5,954 bases of DNA from assembly GCA_002011685.1 (NCBI GenBank), contig MTOL01000067.1, positions 360 to 6,313 of the forward strand, in the 5' to 3' direction. A model generated the notes under the pieces. The model was not told the origin of the DNA and did not search any database. It saw nothing but the letters and a program-made list of their open reading frames with translations. Below, one piece after another: positions 1-5,517 of this stretch (the stretch's first letter is position 1; each line of letters opens with the position of its first letter). A program made the position numbers and the translations under genes. This stretch comes from Deferribacteres bacterium JdFR-76 (GTDB taxonomy: Bacteria > Zhuqueibacterota > JdFR-76).

Positions 1-480
1 GGTCTCCAGAATGCCTTGATGGCTTATCCGGGGTACTGGGACGGAAAAGGAAGCTTTCGCAACCCGTTCTGGCTGCATGCCGCGCTGGGGGATGCTTTGA
101 TCTTGAGGTTTCGAATTTCAAACTCCTCCGGTGGACCCGTTGGCGTGTATGTGCGTGATTTCCGGCTGGTTGCCTGCGGAGTGCTACTCAAACAACAGTC
201 CAGCGATTCGCTTTTTCAGATGTGTGTGCAATTTTACCGGGAGATGGGCCTCTCCCTGGATGCGATGGATAAAGCGTTGCTGAAAGGGCGAATCAGATCC
301 ATGTTTCCCGCAGAGCTGTTTCTGGGTCCGGGGCAAACGGTAATTTTTTGGGGATATTGGCAAGAAATTCCAGCGCGCTGCGAAGCCTTTTCTCTGGATG
401 CGGAAATAATACGTGCCAGCCCGCCTCCGGCACTGCGAATTAGGAAGTCTTTTCGTTTGCATCGTTATCCTCCGCCTTGA
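1..480 (+). CDS. Unrecognised protein, 3' part of a gene cut by the window edge
   Basis: The reading frame is open from the first base and ends with TGA at 478-480, giving 159 visible residues. TTG and ATG codons at 16 and 19 could start translation, but no Shine-Dalgarno sequence precedes them, so the true start is probably upstream of the window. I do not recognise the protein. The visible part alternates hydrophobic and polar residues in a beta-strand pattern. It has an ILRFRISNSSGGPV-like stretch, then a segment LGPGQTV followed by another strand. This layout (N-terminal strand pair, 'N-S' turn, later 'PGQ' before a strand and an 'IP' turn) vaguely resembles Ig-like beta-sandwich domains such as DUF4352, but that is inference from pattern only. 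The C-terminus is basic and proline-rich (RKSFRLHRYPPP). There is no clear transmembrane segment in the visible part. A 180-bp gap separates it from the next gene, so it is probably not in the same operon. Confidence 0.55.
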   Translation, partial: GLQNALMAYPGYWDGKGSFRNPFWLHAALGDALILRFRISNSSGGPVGVYVRDFRLVACGVLLKQQSSDSLFQMCVQFYREMGLSLDAMDKALLKGRIRSMFPAELFLGPGQTVIFWGYWQEIPARCEAFSLDAEIIRASPPPALRIRKSFRLHRYPPP

Positions 481-487
481 TATTCGC

Positions 488-516
488 GGGGATGTCGGTA
501 CCATTTCCCTCATTTT
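488..516 (+). terminator. Weak possible intrinsic terminator after the first gene
   Basis: Eight bases after the stop codon, GGGGATG (488-494) can pair with CAT plus CCC (502-504 and 507-509), with a two-base TT bulge and a 7-nt loop. A short TTTT run follows at 513-516. The stem is imperfect and the T run is brief and displaced, so this is only a candidate. Confidence 0.22.
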
Positions 517-569
517 AAGTGAAGAATCCAGGGATTTTATTCCTTATTTGAGAGTTTCCTGAGAAGTTG

Positions 570-585
570 TGGCTTTTCACTTGCT
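570..585 (+). promoter_or_regulatory. Candidate sigma-54 (-24/-12) promoter upstream of the pgsA-like gene
   Basis: The sequence TGGC (570-573), seven bases, TTGC (581-584), T (585) reproduces the conserved blocks of the sigma-54 consensus TGGCAC-N5-TTGCW, with the required 10 bp between the GG and GC doublets. The middle ACG of the consensus is not matched (TTT). If used, transcription would begin near position 596, leaving a leader of about 65 nt before the ATG at 661. A dyad AATCC-AG-GGATT lies at 525-536, about 65 bp upstream of that start, and could be an activator site, though this is speculation. No comparable sigma-70 pair is visible in this gap. Confidence 0.38.
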
Positions 586-660
586 TTTTTCCGCGGGCCG
601 GTTTACTTAATGAATGCGATGGTGCAGGTGGGAGGTGAACGGAGTTGAAAGGAAGCCGGC

Positions 661-1224
661 ATGCTGAATCTGCAGATTCCCGACGAAGAGAAAAGAATTT
701 TCACCATTTCGAACCTGATCACGCTTTCCCGCCTGGCGATTTTGCCGTTTGTGCTTTACCTAATCCGTGCACCGCGGAGCGCTACCGGAGATCTTCTCCT
801 TTTCCTGCTGGTTGCCTGGGGCATTGTCTCCGATTTTCTGGACGGGTACATTGCGCGCAAGCGCGGCGAAGTTTCCCTGGCGGGCAAGATCATCGATCCT
901 CTGGTAGACAAAATCTGCGTTGGTAGCGCTGTGATATTCGCATCGCTTTACCGCGGTTTCCCCTTCTGGCTGGCTGTGGTCATTATTGCCCGGGATGTAA
1001 TCATCCTGCTGGCCAGTCTGGTGATTATGTCCAGGAAAAAAATTGTGACTGTAAGCAATATCTACGGGAAAGTGACGGTCACTGTATTTGCCCTGCTCAT
1101 CGCCAGTTATCTATTCGGGATTGAACCGGCCCAGAAACCGCTCACCGTTCTTGCGGTACTTGGCATTTTCGTTTCGGCGTTCACCTACTTAAAGGGATTC
1201 ATCCTTACCATGCGCGCGGGATAG
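661..1224 (+). CDS. CDP-alcohol phosphatidyltransferase, PgsA-like
   Basis: This 187-residue integral membrane enzyme should transfer a phosphatidyl group from a CDP-lipid (normally CDP-diacylglycerol) to an alcohol acceptor at the cytoplasmic membrane. The family signature D-x2-D-G-x2-A-R-x8-G-x3-D-x3-D is complete: D58, D61, G62, A65, R66, G75, D79 and D83. These residues bind the metal ions and the CDP group. The N-terminus (ISNLITLSRL, residues 16-25) and the later GKVTV (136-140) resemble phosphatidylglycerophosphate synthase PgsA, and the length fits. About six hydrophobic segments are visible, roughly 20-35, 43-60, 84-97, 102-121, 138-153 and 160-180. ATG 661 is the only sensible start: an in-frame TGA lies at 646-648 and AAGGAAG at 649-655 is a suitable ribosome binding site. 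The acceptor alcohol cannot be read from the sequence. Glycerol 3-phosphate is likeliest, but a cardiolipin-synthase-type or other paralogue is possible. The next gene starts 27 nt downstream, suggesting co-transcription. Confidence 0.9.
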   Translation: MLNLQIPDEEKRIFTISNLITLSRLAILPFVLYLIRAPRSATGDLLLFLLVAWGIVSDFLDGYIARKRGEVSLAGKIIDPLVDKICVGSAVIFASLYRGFPFWLAVVIIARDVIILLASLVIMSRKKIVTVSNIYGKVTVTVFALLIASYLFGIEPAQKPLTVLAVLGIFVSAFTYLKGFILTMRAG

Positions 1225-1251
1225 AAAAAACGGAGGGAGGTAGGAAATATC

Positions 1252-1617
1252 ATGGCTGGCCGGGTTGAAGAGTTCAACAAATTCCGCGAAGAGATGAACC
1301 GGCGGATTCTGGATGCGGATCACCAGACCATCAAACGGTTTTTTGGAGTGGATACCCTGACATACCGGGACGGTTCCCTCCCGGCAAAGGTCAAAGAAAT
1401 GCTGGGGCTGGTGGCTTCCCTGGTTCTCCGTTGCGATGACTGTGTAGCTTATCACATTCAGCAGTGCTATCAGTATGGGGTAACCCGCAATGAATTTTTT
1501 GATATTTTCAGTGTTGCTATGACAGTAGGCGGGAGCATTACTATCCCGCATATCCGCCGTGCTGTAGCGTTTTTGGACGAGCTTATCGAGGTGGAAAAGG
1601 CGAAAAACCGCCCGTAG
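1252..1617 (+). CDS. Carboxymuconolactone decarboxylase / AhpD-like family protein
   Basis: This 121-residue, probably all-helical soluble protein belongs to the CMD/AhpD superfamily. It carries the redox-active AhpD pattern E-x11-C-x2-C-x3-H: E49, C61, C64 and H68, with the core reading RCDDCVAYH. In AhpD these residues form the proton relay and the disulfide-forming cysteine pair for peroxide or thiol-disulfide chemistry. True gamma-carboxymuconolactone decarboxylases lack the CxxC pair, so an alkylhydroperoxidase or thiol oxidoreductase role is favoured over aromatic degradation. The natural substrate and electron donor are unknown. The protein is shorter than mycobacterial AhpD (about 177 residues) and resembles the common single-domain members of about 110-130 residues. 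The start at ATG 1252 follows a strong GGAGGGAGG-type site (1232-1240) with 11 nt spacing. It sits 27 nt after the PgsA-like gene. No ahpC-like peroxiredoxin gene is next to it in this window. Confidence 0.85.
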   Translation: MAGRVEEFNKFREEMNRRILDADHQTIKRFFGVDTLTYRDGSLPAKVKEMLGLVASLVLRCDDCVAYHIQQCYQYGVTRNEFFDIFSVAMTVGGSITIPHIRRAVAFLDELIEVEKAKNRP

Positions 1618-1630
1618 CCCGTAGCGGTTT
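1605..1630 (+). repeat. Inverted repeat spanning the end of the AhpD-like gene
   Basis: AAACCGC (1605-1611) and GCGGTTT (1624-1630) form a perfect 7-bp stem with a 12-nt loop that contains the stop codon and part of a tandem CCGTAGC repeat. On the + strand only three T residues follow, so it is not a convincing intrinsic terminator for the pgsA-like/AhpD-like unit. It might still act as an RNA 3'-end stabilising hairpin. Confidence 0.3.
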
Positions 1631-1637
1631 GGGACAA

Positions 1638-1673
1638 CCGGATATGCTTTGTATCCGGCATAAAATCCGGATA
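1638..1673. repeat. Three alternating copies of CCGGATA (inverted repeats)
   Basis: CCGGATA occurs at 1638-1644, as its reverse complement TATCCGG at 1652-1658, and again directly at 1667-1673. The middle copy can pair perfectly with either neighbour, with loops of 7 and 8 nt, so the two 7-bp hairpins are mutually exclusive. No T run follows, so it is not a plain terminator. It could be a regulatory RNA switch, a protein operator array or a small REP-like palindromic element; the sequence alone does not decide. Confidence 0.5.
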
Positions 1674-1719
1674 AAGGGGGAAAGTGGGAAGCTTGCATTT
1701 CCGCCGGCACGCGAAGCGT

Positions 1720-1828
1720 TAGAAAATTTCCCAATGAACTCTTTGACATAACGGGTTCACACGCCTGGGATCGACTTTTTCCTGCCTGCGGCGATCTTTT
1801 GAAGTCATCCCCTGGGGGAAATTTTCTA
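1720..1828 (+). repeat. Perfect 13-bp inverted repeat enclosing 83 nt; possible structured RNA
   Basis: TAGAAAATTTCCC (1720-1732) is the exact reverse complement of GGGAAATTTTCTA (1816-1828). As RNA this would be a 13-bp closing helix. Inside it, two further short helices are possible: TGAAC 1735-1739 with GTTCA 1755-1759, and GATCG 1769-1773 with CGATC 1792-1796. The result is a multibranched fold of about 109 nt. The repeat itself is directly seen. The fold and any function are inference, since the arms are AT-rich and partly self-palindromic. I do not recognise a known RNA family. The strand is given as + only because the neighbours are on +. Confidence 0.35.
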
Positions 1829-1852
1829 TCTGGTACAGCTTTATTTTATTGA

Positions 1853-1865
1853 TTTCAAATTGAAA
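1853..1865. promoter_or_regulatory. 13-bp palindrome, possible operator
   Basis: TTTCAA-A-TTGAAA is a perfect 6-1-6 dyad in an AT-rich stretch, about 120 bp upstream of the hemE -35 box. The shape suits a dimeric DNA-binding regulator, but it matches none of the Fur, PerR or FNR consensus sites well, and it is distant from the promoter. Chance in AT-rich DNA is a real alternative. Confidence 0.2.
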
Positions 1866-1883
1866 AAAAGAATTTCATCCATG

Positions 1884-1906
1884 GAAGAATTCTGTATAGA
1901 ATCTTC
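1884..1906. repeat. Hairpin upstream of the hem promoter
   Basis: GAAGAATTCT (1884-1893) pairs with AGAATCTTC (1898-1906) across a GTAT loop, giving nine base pairs with one bulged A. It is not followed by a T run on either strand, so it is not a standard intrinsic terminator. It could be an operator dyad or part of an RNA fold. Confidence 0.35.
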
Positions 1907-1933
1907 AACAGATCGGAGCCGCCTGCAGAAATA

Positions 1934-1951
1934 GCTGAAGTTTCCTTCAGC
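1934..1951. repeat. Hairpin GCTGAAG-TTTC-CTTCAGC just upstream of the hem promoter
   Basis: A perfect 7-bp stem with a 4-nt loop ends 30 bp before the hemE -35 box. The + strand after it is GC-rich (CGGCCTGGG) rather than T-rich, so termination of upstream transcription would not be of the intrinsic type. Its position also suits an activator or repressor dyad at about -80 to -65 relative to the predicted hemE start point. Confidence 0.35.
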
Positions 1952-1981
1952 CGGCCTGGGATTCTTGTGCGGTGATTTGCC

Positions 1982-2009
1982 TTGACTTTCCACCGTGCTA
2001 TCGTATAAT
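1982..2009 (+). promoter_or_regulatory. Sigma-70-type promoter of the hem operon
   Basis: TTGACT (1982-1987) matches five of six bases of the -35 consensus, and TATAAT (2004-2009) is a perfect -10 box. The spacer is 16 bp, one less than optimal. Transcription should begin near 2015-2017, leaving a leader of about 65 nt before hemE. The match predicts fairly strong basal expression. No overlapping operator is obvious, apart from CAATTG (2010-2015), a 6-bp palindrome at the start point. Confidence 0.8.
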
Positions 2010-2015
2010 CAATTG

Positions 2016-2081
2016 TGCAGCGCGAAGGCCATTGTACACCGGAAGAATGATTGTGACTTTGGACGGACGCGGGAGGAAAAT
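2016..2081 (+). promoter_or_regulatory. hemE 5' leader with ribosome binding site and a possible 12-codon upstream ORF
   Basis: The leader ends with GGGAGG (2071-2076), a good Shine-Dalgarno sequence five bases before TTG 2082, and this fixes the hemE start. A 12-codon frame starting at ATG 2047 (MIVTLDGRGRKI) ends at TGA 2083-2085. Its stop therefore overlaps the hemE start codon as TTGA, an arrangement seen in translational coupling. Its own ribosome binding site is poor: GGAAG lies almost against the ATG. The small ORF is therefore uncertain. Confidence 0.45.
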
Positions 2082-3134
2082 TTGACAACTGTCGAAGAGT
2101 CCTTATTTTTACGGGCCTGTAAACGTTTGTTCGTCGAACGGACACCGATCTGGATGATGCGTCAGGCGGGCCGGTATTTGCCGGAATACAGGGCAATCCG
2201 TGAAAAATATGATTTTCAGACCATGTACCGGACACCGGAGCTGGCCACCGAGATCACCCTGCAGCCGGTTCGCCGCCTGGAGGTGGATGCCGCCATTCTC
2301 TTTTCGGATATTCTTGTGGTTCCAGAAGCCATGGGGCTGGCGGTGGAGTTTGTGGAAGGAAAGGGGCCCATTTTCAGAAAAACGGTGCAGACGGCGGAAC
2401 AGATCAATGACCTGAATGTGCCGGATATGGAGGAAAGCCTCGGATACGTTCTGGAGGCCATTCGGATGATTAAGGCGGAACTGAATTCCGCCATCCCTCT
2501 GATCGGATTTAGCGGGGCCCCATGGACGCTGTTTTGCTACATGGTTGAGGGCCGGGGTTCCAAAGATTTTGCTACTGCCCGCCGCTTTCTTTTCGAACAG
2601 CCAGGTCTGGCCGAAAGCCTGCTTGAAAAAATCACTGCGGCAGTTACTGCATATTTGAGCGCCCAGATTGCAGCTGGTGCCGATGCGGTACAGATTTTCG
2701 ACAGTTGGGCCGGAGTCCTTGCTCCGCATCACTACCGCCGCTATTCGTTGAAATACATCCGGAAGGTGATTGAAGGGCTCCGGAGGGACGGCCAGCCTGT
2801 TATTGTTTTCTGCCGCGGGGCGCATCACTCTCTGGCGGCTCTTGTCGAATGCGGTGCCGATGTTCTTGGTATCGATTGGACCGTGGATTTTGCAGCTGCA
2901 AAACGGCAGGTCCAGGGGAGGGTGGCGCTGCAGGGAAATCTGGATCCAGCAATTCTTCTGGCGGGTCCTGAGGTGATCCGGGAAGAGACTCTGGCTATTT
3001 TGCGGGCTGCTGGCCGCGATCCGGGCCATATTTTCAACCTGGGTCATGGCATTTTGCCCACAACCCGTCCGGATCATGCCAGGTATCTGGTCGATCTGGT
3101 ACACGAAGAAAGTCAAAAAATACGTGCTTCTTAA
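2082..3134 (+). CDS. hemE: Uroporphyrinogen decarboxylase
   Basis: HemE (350 residues from TTG 2082) removes the four acetate carboxyl groups of uroporphyrinogen III to give coproporphyrinogen III in the cytosol, without a cofactor. The family signature PIWMMRQAGRYLPEY spans residues 22-36, with R27, Q28 and R31 binding substrate carboxylates. Other active-site residues are visible: D76 in FSDILVVP, Y153 in GAPWTLFCYMVEG, S208 in FDSWAG and H322 in NLGHGILP. These correspond to Asp86, Tyr164, Ser219 and His339 of the human enzyme. Length matches the usual 340-355. The frame stays open upstream to a GTG at 1995, but that codon lies inside the promoter spacer. TTG 2082 has GGGAGG five bases before it and yields the expected N-terminus TTVEESLFLRAC, so it is chosen. 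It is the first gene of the hem operon, and hemN starts 17 nt after its stop. Confidence 0.96.
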   Translation: MTTVEESLFLRACKRLFVERTPIWMMRQAGRYLPEYRAIREKYDFQTMYRTPELATEITLQPVRRLEVDAAILFSDILVVPEAMGLAVEFVEGKGPIFRKTVQTAEQINDLNVPDMEESLGYVLEAIRMIKAELNSAIPLIGFSGAPWTLFCYMVEGRGSKDFATARRFLFEQPGLAESLLEKITAAVTAYLSAQIAAGADAVQIFDSWAGVLAPHHYRRYSLKYIRKVIEGLRRDGQPVIVFCRGAHHSLAALVECGADVLGIDWTVDFAAAKRQVQGRVALQGNLDPAILLAGPEVIREETLAILRAAGRDPGHIFNLGHGILPTTRPDHARYLVDLVHEESQKIRAS

Positions 3135-3151
3135 AGGAAAGCGAGGAAACA

Positions 3152-4534
3152 ATGGCTGTGTTTTCGATCGATCTGGAAATGATCCGAAAATACGACCGTC
3201 CGGGTCCAAGGTATACAAGCTACCCGCCGGCGCCGCATTTTCATGAGAAATTCACCCATGCGGAATTTGAGGCGGCTATCCGAAGATCCAACGTTGGAGA
3301 AAATCTGCCGCATTTGTCGCTGTATTTTCACATCCCGTACTGCGATACCCTCTGTTATTTTTGCGGCTGCAATATGATTGTGACGCGCAACCGCAAGCGG
3401 GTACAGACATACCTGGGGTATTTGAAAAAGGAAGTGGAACTGGTGCGCCGACTTTTGCGGCCGGAACGGAAGGTGGAGCAGTTGCATTGGGGCGGTGGAA
3501 CGCCCACCCATTTGACTCCGGAGGAGATCCGCGAGCTAAGCACATTTACCAATCTGCGTTTTGAGTTCACTTCCGATGCAGAACGCGGCTGCGAAATTGA
3601 TCCTCGGGGCTTGACCAGAGAGCACTTGGAAGCTCTGAAAGAGGGGGGATTCAATCGCATCAGTATGGGAGTGCAGGATTTCAATGAAAAAGTTCAAAGG
3701 GCTGTAAATCGGATTCAGCCCGAAGAGATGACGCTGCAGGTGGTTAAGTGGGTGAGGGAACTGGGGTTTCAAAGCCTGAATATTGACCTGATTTACGGAT
3801 TGCCACATCAGACTCTGGATTCGTTTGCGGAGACAGTGGATCGCATTGTGGAGATTGCTCCGGAACGGCTGGCGGTGTTCAACTTTGCCTACGTGCCCTG
3901 GATGAAAAAACATCAGAAAATCATCGATCCGGAAACGCTGCCGCCGCCGGAAGAAAAGCTGCAAATCCTAAAAATGACCATTGAGAAGTTGACCCGGGCC
4001 GGGTACGTTTTTATCGGTATGGATCATTTTGCCAAGCCAGATGATGAACTGGCCGTAGCCCTGCGAGAGAAAAAACTGTACCGCAATTTTCAGGGATACA
4101 GCACTCATGCGGGAGCAGACCTGTACGCTTTCGGAATTACCAGCATCAGCCAGTTGCCGGACATTTACGCCCAGAATGTGAAAACGGAAAAAGAATACTA
4201 CAGGGCCCTTGATGCAGGCCGTTTTGCTACGCTGAAAGGATTCCAGCTCACCAGAGATGATCAGCTGCGCCGGACTGTCATCATGCGCCTGATGTGCGAT
4301 TTTGAGCTGAACATGACAGAAATCGAGCAGCAGTTCGGCATCCGCTTCCGGGAATATTTCGCCTGGGGCTTGGAACAGCTGAAGGAAATGGAAGAGGATG
4401 GGTTGGTAGAAATTACAGAAAGCACCATCCGGGTGAGTGAAATGGGGCGGCTTTTAATCCGCAATATTGCCATGAACTTTGATGGGTTTATTGAAAGGAA
4501 ACAGGACCCACTGCGTTATTCACGGACAATTTGA
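3152..4534 (+). CDS. hemN: Oxygen-independent coproporphyrinogen III oxidase (radical SAM)
   Basis: HemN (460 residues; E. coli enzyme 457) converts coproporphyrinogen III to protoporphyrinogen IX by oxidative decarboxylation of two propionates, using S-adenosylmethionine and a [4Fe-4S] cluster and no O2. The cluster motif C-x3-C-x2-C-x-C is intact (C64, C68, C71, C73; CDTLCYFCGC), preceded by YFHIPY with Y58. The SAM-binding GGGTP is at 114-118. Hallmarks of true HemN, rather than HemW or HemZ, are the N-terminal arm with GPRYTSYP (18-25), GMDHFAKPDDEL (289-300), NFQGYST (312-318) and the C-terminal YSRTI. Q314 and I332 align with E. coli Q311 and I329, and the fourth cysteine C73 is also present. 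The winged-helix-like C-terminal domain begins at about residue 365. The start at ATG 3152 has GAGGAAA at 3143-3149. The stop lies 10 nt before hemH. No sign of truncation. Confidence 0.96.
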   Translation: MAVFSIDLEMIRKYDRPGPRYTSYPPAPHFHEKFTHAEFEAAIRRSNVGENLPHLSLYFHIPYCDTLCYFCGCNMIVTRNRKRVQTYLGYLKKEVELVRRLLRPERKVEQLHWGGGTPTHLTPEEIRELSTFTNLRFEFTSDAERGCEIDPRGLTREHLEALKEGGFNRISMGVQDFNEKVQRAVNRIQPEEMTLQVVKWVRELGFQSLNIDLIYGLPHQTLDSFAETVDRIVEIAPERLAVFNFAYVPWMKKHQKIIDPETLPPPEEKLQILKMTIEKLTRAGYVFIGMDHFAKPDDELAVALREKKLYRNFQGYSTHAGADLYAFGITSISQLPDIYAQNVKTEKEYYRALDAGRFATLKGFQLTRDDQLRRTVIMRLMCDFELNMTEIEQQFGIRFREYFAWGLEQLKEMEEDGLVEITESTIRVSEMGRLLIRNIAMNFDGFIERKQDPLRYSRTI

Positions 4535-4544
4535 ACGGTTTTCT

Positions 4545-5507
4545 ATGAAAACGGCAGTTGTTCTCTTCAACTTGGGGGGACCCGATTCTCCCGAAGCCAT
4601 CGAACCTTACCTGCGGAATCTTTTTTCAGACCGCGATATTATTGATCTCCCGTTCCAGAAATATCTGGCAAAGTGGATTGCGCGGCGGCGCGCTCCACGG
4701 GTCCGAGCGGATTATGAAAAAATAGGCGGAAAATCTTCGCTTAATTACTGGACAGAAAAACAGCGGCAGAAACTGGAAGAAGTGCTGAATGCGCGGGATG
4801 GTGAGTTCCGCGTTTTTGTGGGAATGCGCTACTGGCATCCCATGATCCATGAATGTTCAGCCCGGATCAAAAGGGAAGGGTTTGAACGCATCGTTCTGCT
4901 GCCGCTGTACCCGCAGTATTCCCGTTCTACAACTGGGTCCTGTTTTAACGAGTGGGACCGGTGTTTCCAAGCGGATAGTGCTGAAATACTTCGAATAGAA
5001 CATTTTTTTGAGCATCCGGGCTTCATCCGTGCCTTAAACCGGCGGATCGATGAAAGTCTGAAACGGTTCCCGGAAGAGGTAAGGAAAGAAGTTGTGCTTC
5101 TCTTCAGCGCCCACAGTCTGCCGGAAAAGAGAGTTCGGGAGGGCGATCCGTACAAAGATCAGGTAGAACGAACGGTTCGGCTTGTTATGGAAGAGCGCGG
5201 ATTCGATCTGGACTACCGCATAGGATATCAGAGCCGGGCTACGCCTGTGCGATGGGTATCGCCATACACAGATCAGGTGCTGATGGATCTGGCACAGGAA
5301 GGCAGGAAGGCTGTTGTGCTTGTGCCGGTCAGTTTTGTGTCCGATCACTTCGAGACCGAATACGAGCTGCAGATTCAGTGCCGCAGTCTCGCAAAGGAGA
5401 AGGGAATTCAGTACTACGATGTAATAAATGGATTGAACGATATGCCTGAGTTCATTGAAACACTTGCTGATCTGGTATTAAGTCGATTGGAGCAAAAAAG
5501 GGAATAG
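4545..5507 (+). CDS. hemH: Ferrochelatase
   Basis: HemH (320 residues) inserts Fe2+ into the porphyrin macrocycle, the last step of protoheme synthesis, at the cytoplasmic face of the membrane. Visible family marks are the N-terminal VVLFNLGGPDSP, LPLYPQYSRSTTGS (about 119-132), the catalytic H190 in LFSAHSLPEK, GYQSR (227-231) and VPVSFVSDHFETEYEL with H268 and E270. H190 and E270 are 80 residues apart, as are the human pair His263 and Glu343. The N-terminal half (LFSDRDIIDLP, IARRRAP, YWTEKQ) reads like the protoporphyrin type found in proteobacteria and eukaryotes, unlike the shorter Bacillus coproporphyrin ferrochelatase. No C-terminal [2Fe-2S] cysteine cluster is present. ATG 4545 is chosen because it gives the standard MKTAVVLFN start. 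Upstream in-frame ATG 4482 and TTG 4479 lie inside hemN. The Shine-Dalgarno sequence before 4545 is weak (GAACGG, 4533-4538), so translation may be coupled to hemN termination 10 nt earlier. Confidence 0.95.
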   Translation: MKTAVVLFNLGGPDSPEAIEPYLRNLFSDRDIIDLPFQKYLAKWIARRRAPRVRADYEKIGGKSSLNYWTEKQRQKLEEVLNARDGEFRVFVGMRYWHPMIHECSARIKREGFERIVLLPLYPQYSRSTTGSCFNEWDRCFQADSAEILRIEHFFEHPGFIRALNRRIDESLKRFPEEVRKEVVLLFSAHSLPEKRVREGDPYKDQVERTVRLVMEERGFDLDYRIGYQSRATPVRWVSPYTDQVLMDLAQEGRKAVVLVPVSFVSDHFETEYELQIQCRSLAKEKGIQYYDVINGLNDMPEFIETLADLVLSRLEQKRE

Positions 5508-5517
5508 GAGTTCTGCC

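Larger units (their letters stand above)
1618..1981. other. Repeat-rich intergenic region between the AhpD-like gene and the hem promoter
   Basis: This gap of about 360 bp has no credible protein gene on either strand. Open frames crossing it on the minus strand are low-quality shadows with no ribosome binding site or recognisable sequence. It contains the CCGGATA trio, a long-range 13-bp inverted repeat (1720-1828), an AT-rich stretch with a 13-bp palindrome (1853-1865) and two compact hairpins (1884-1906 and 1934-1951). It is visibly more AT-rich in its middle part (about 1820-1910) than the flanking genes. No tRNA, rRNA or riboswitch family that I can recognise is present. Confidence 0.6.

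Noticed and set aside
645..926. TTG-started frame with a well-spaced GGAGGTG (631-637) before the PgsA-like gene
   Set aside because: Its protein is arginine- and proline-rich with no family features and overlaps the PgsA-like catalytic region in another frame. The GGAGGTG is probably coincidental.
1189..1749. Long minus-strand open frame across the AhpD-like gene
   Set aside because: It lies mostly antisense to a well-supported gene, has no recognisable motif, and is explained as a shadow of the plus-strand codon pattern.
1743..1771. Perfect -35 box TTGACA with possible -10 TGGGAT at 17 bp spacing
   Set aside because: The -10 matches only three of six bases and shifted spacings are no better. 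Without an activator site it is not a credible promoter.
1811..1827. CCCCTGGGGG followed by AAATTTTCT as a terminator
   Set aside because: The hairpin would have a loop of only two bases, or just three base pairs with a larger loop. The same bases are better explained as part of the 13-bp inverted repeat.
1863..1892. Minus-strand intrinsic terminator: AT-rich stem (1870-1892) followed by seven T residues
   Set aside because: The stem needs a bulge and a mismatch and is AT-rich, and there is no minus-strand gene whose transcript it could end.
1995..2081. N-terminal extension of HemE from GTG 1995
   Set aside because: The GTG lies between the -35 and -10 boxes, so it would not be transcribed. 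The extra 29 residues do not belong to the family, and TTG 2082 has a proper ribosome binding site.
2109..3218. 369-codon minus-strand open frame antisense to hemE
   Set aside because: It is long but entirely opposite a clear hemE. Its composition (many H, R, P, S residues) and lack of any domain mark it as a shadow frame.
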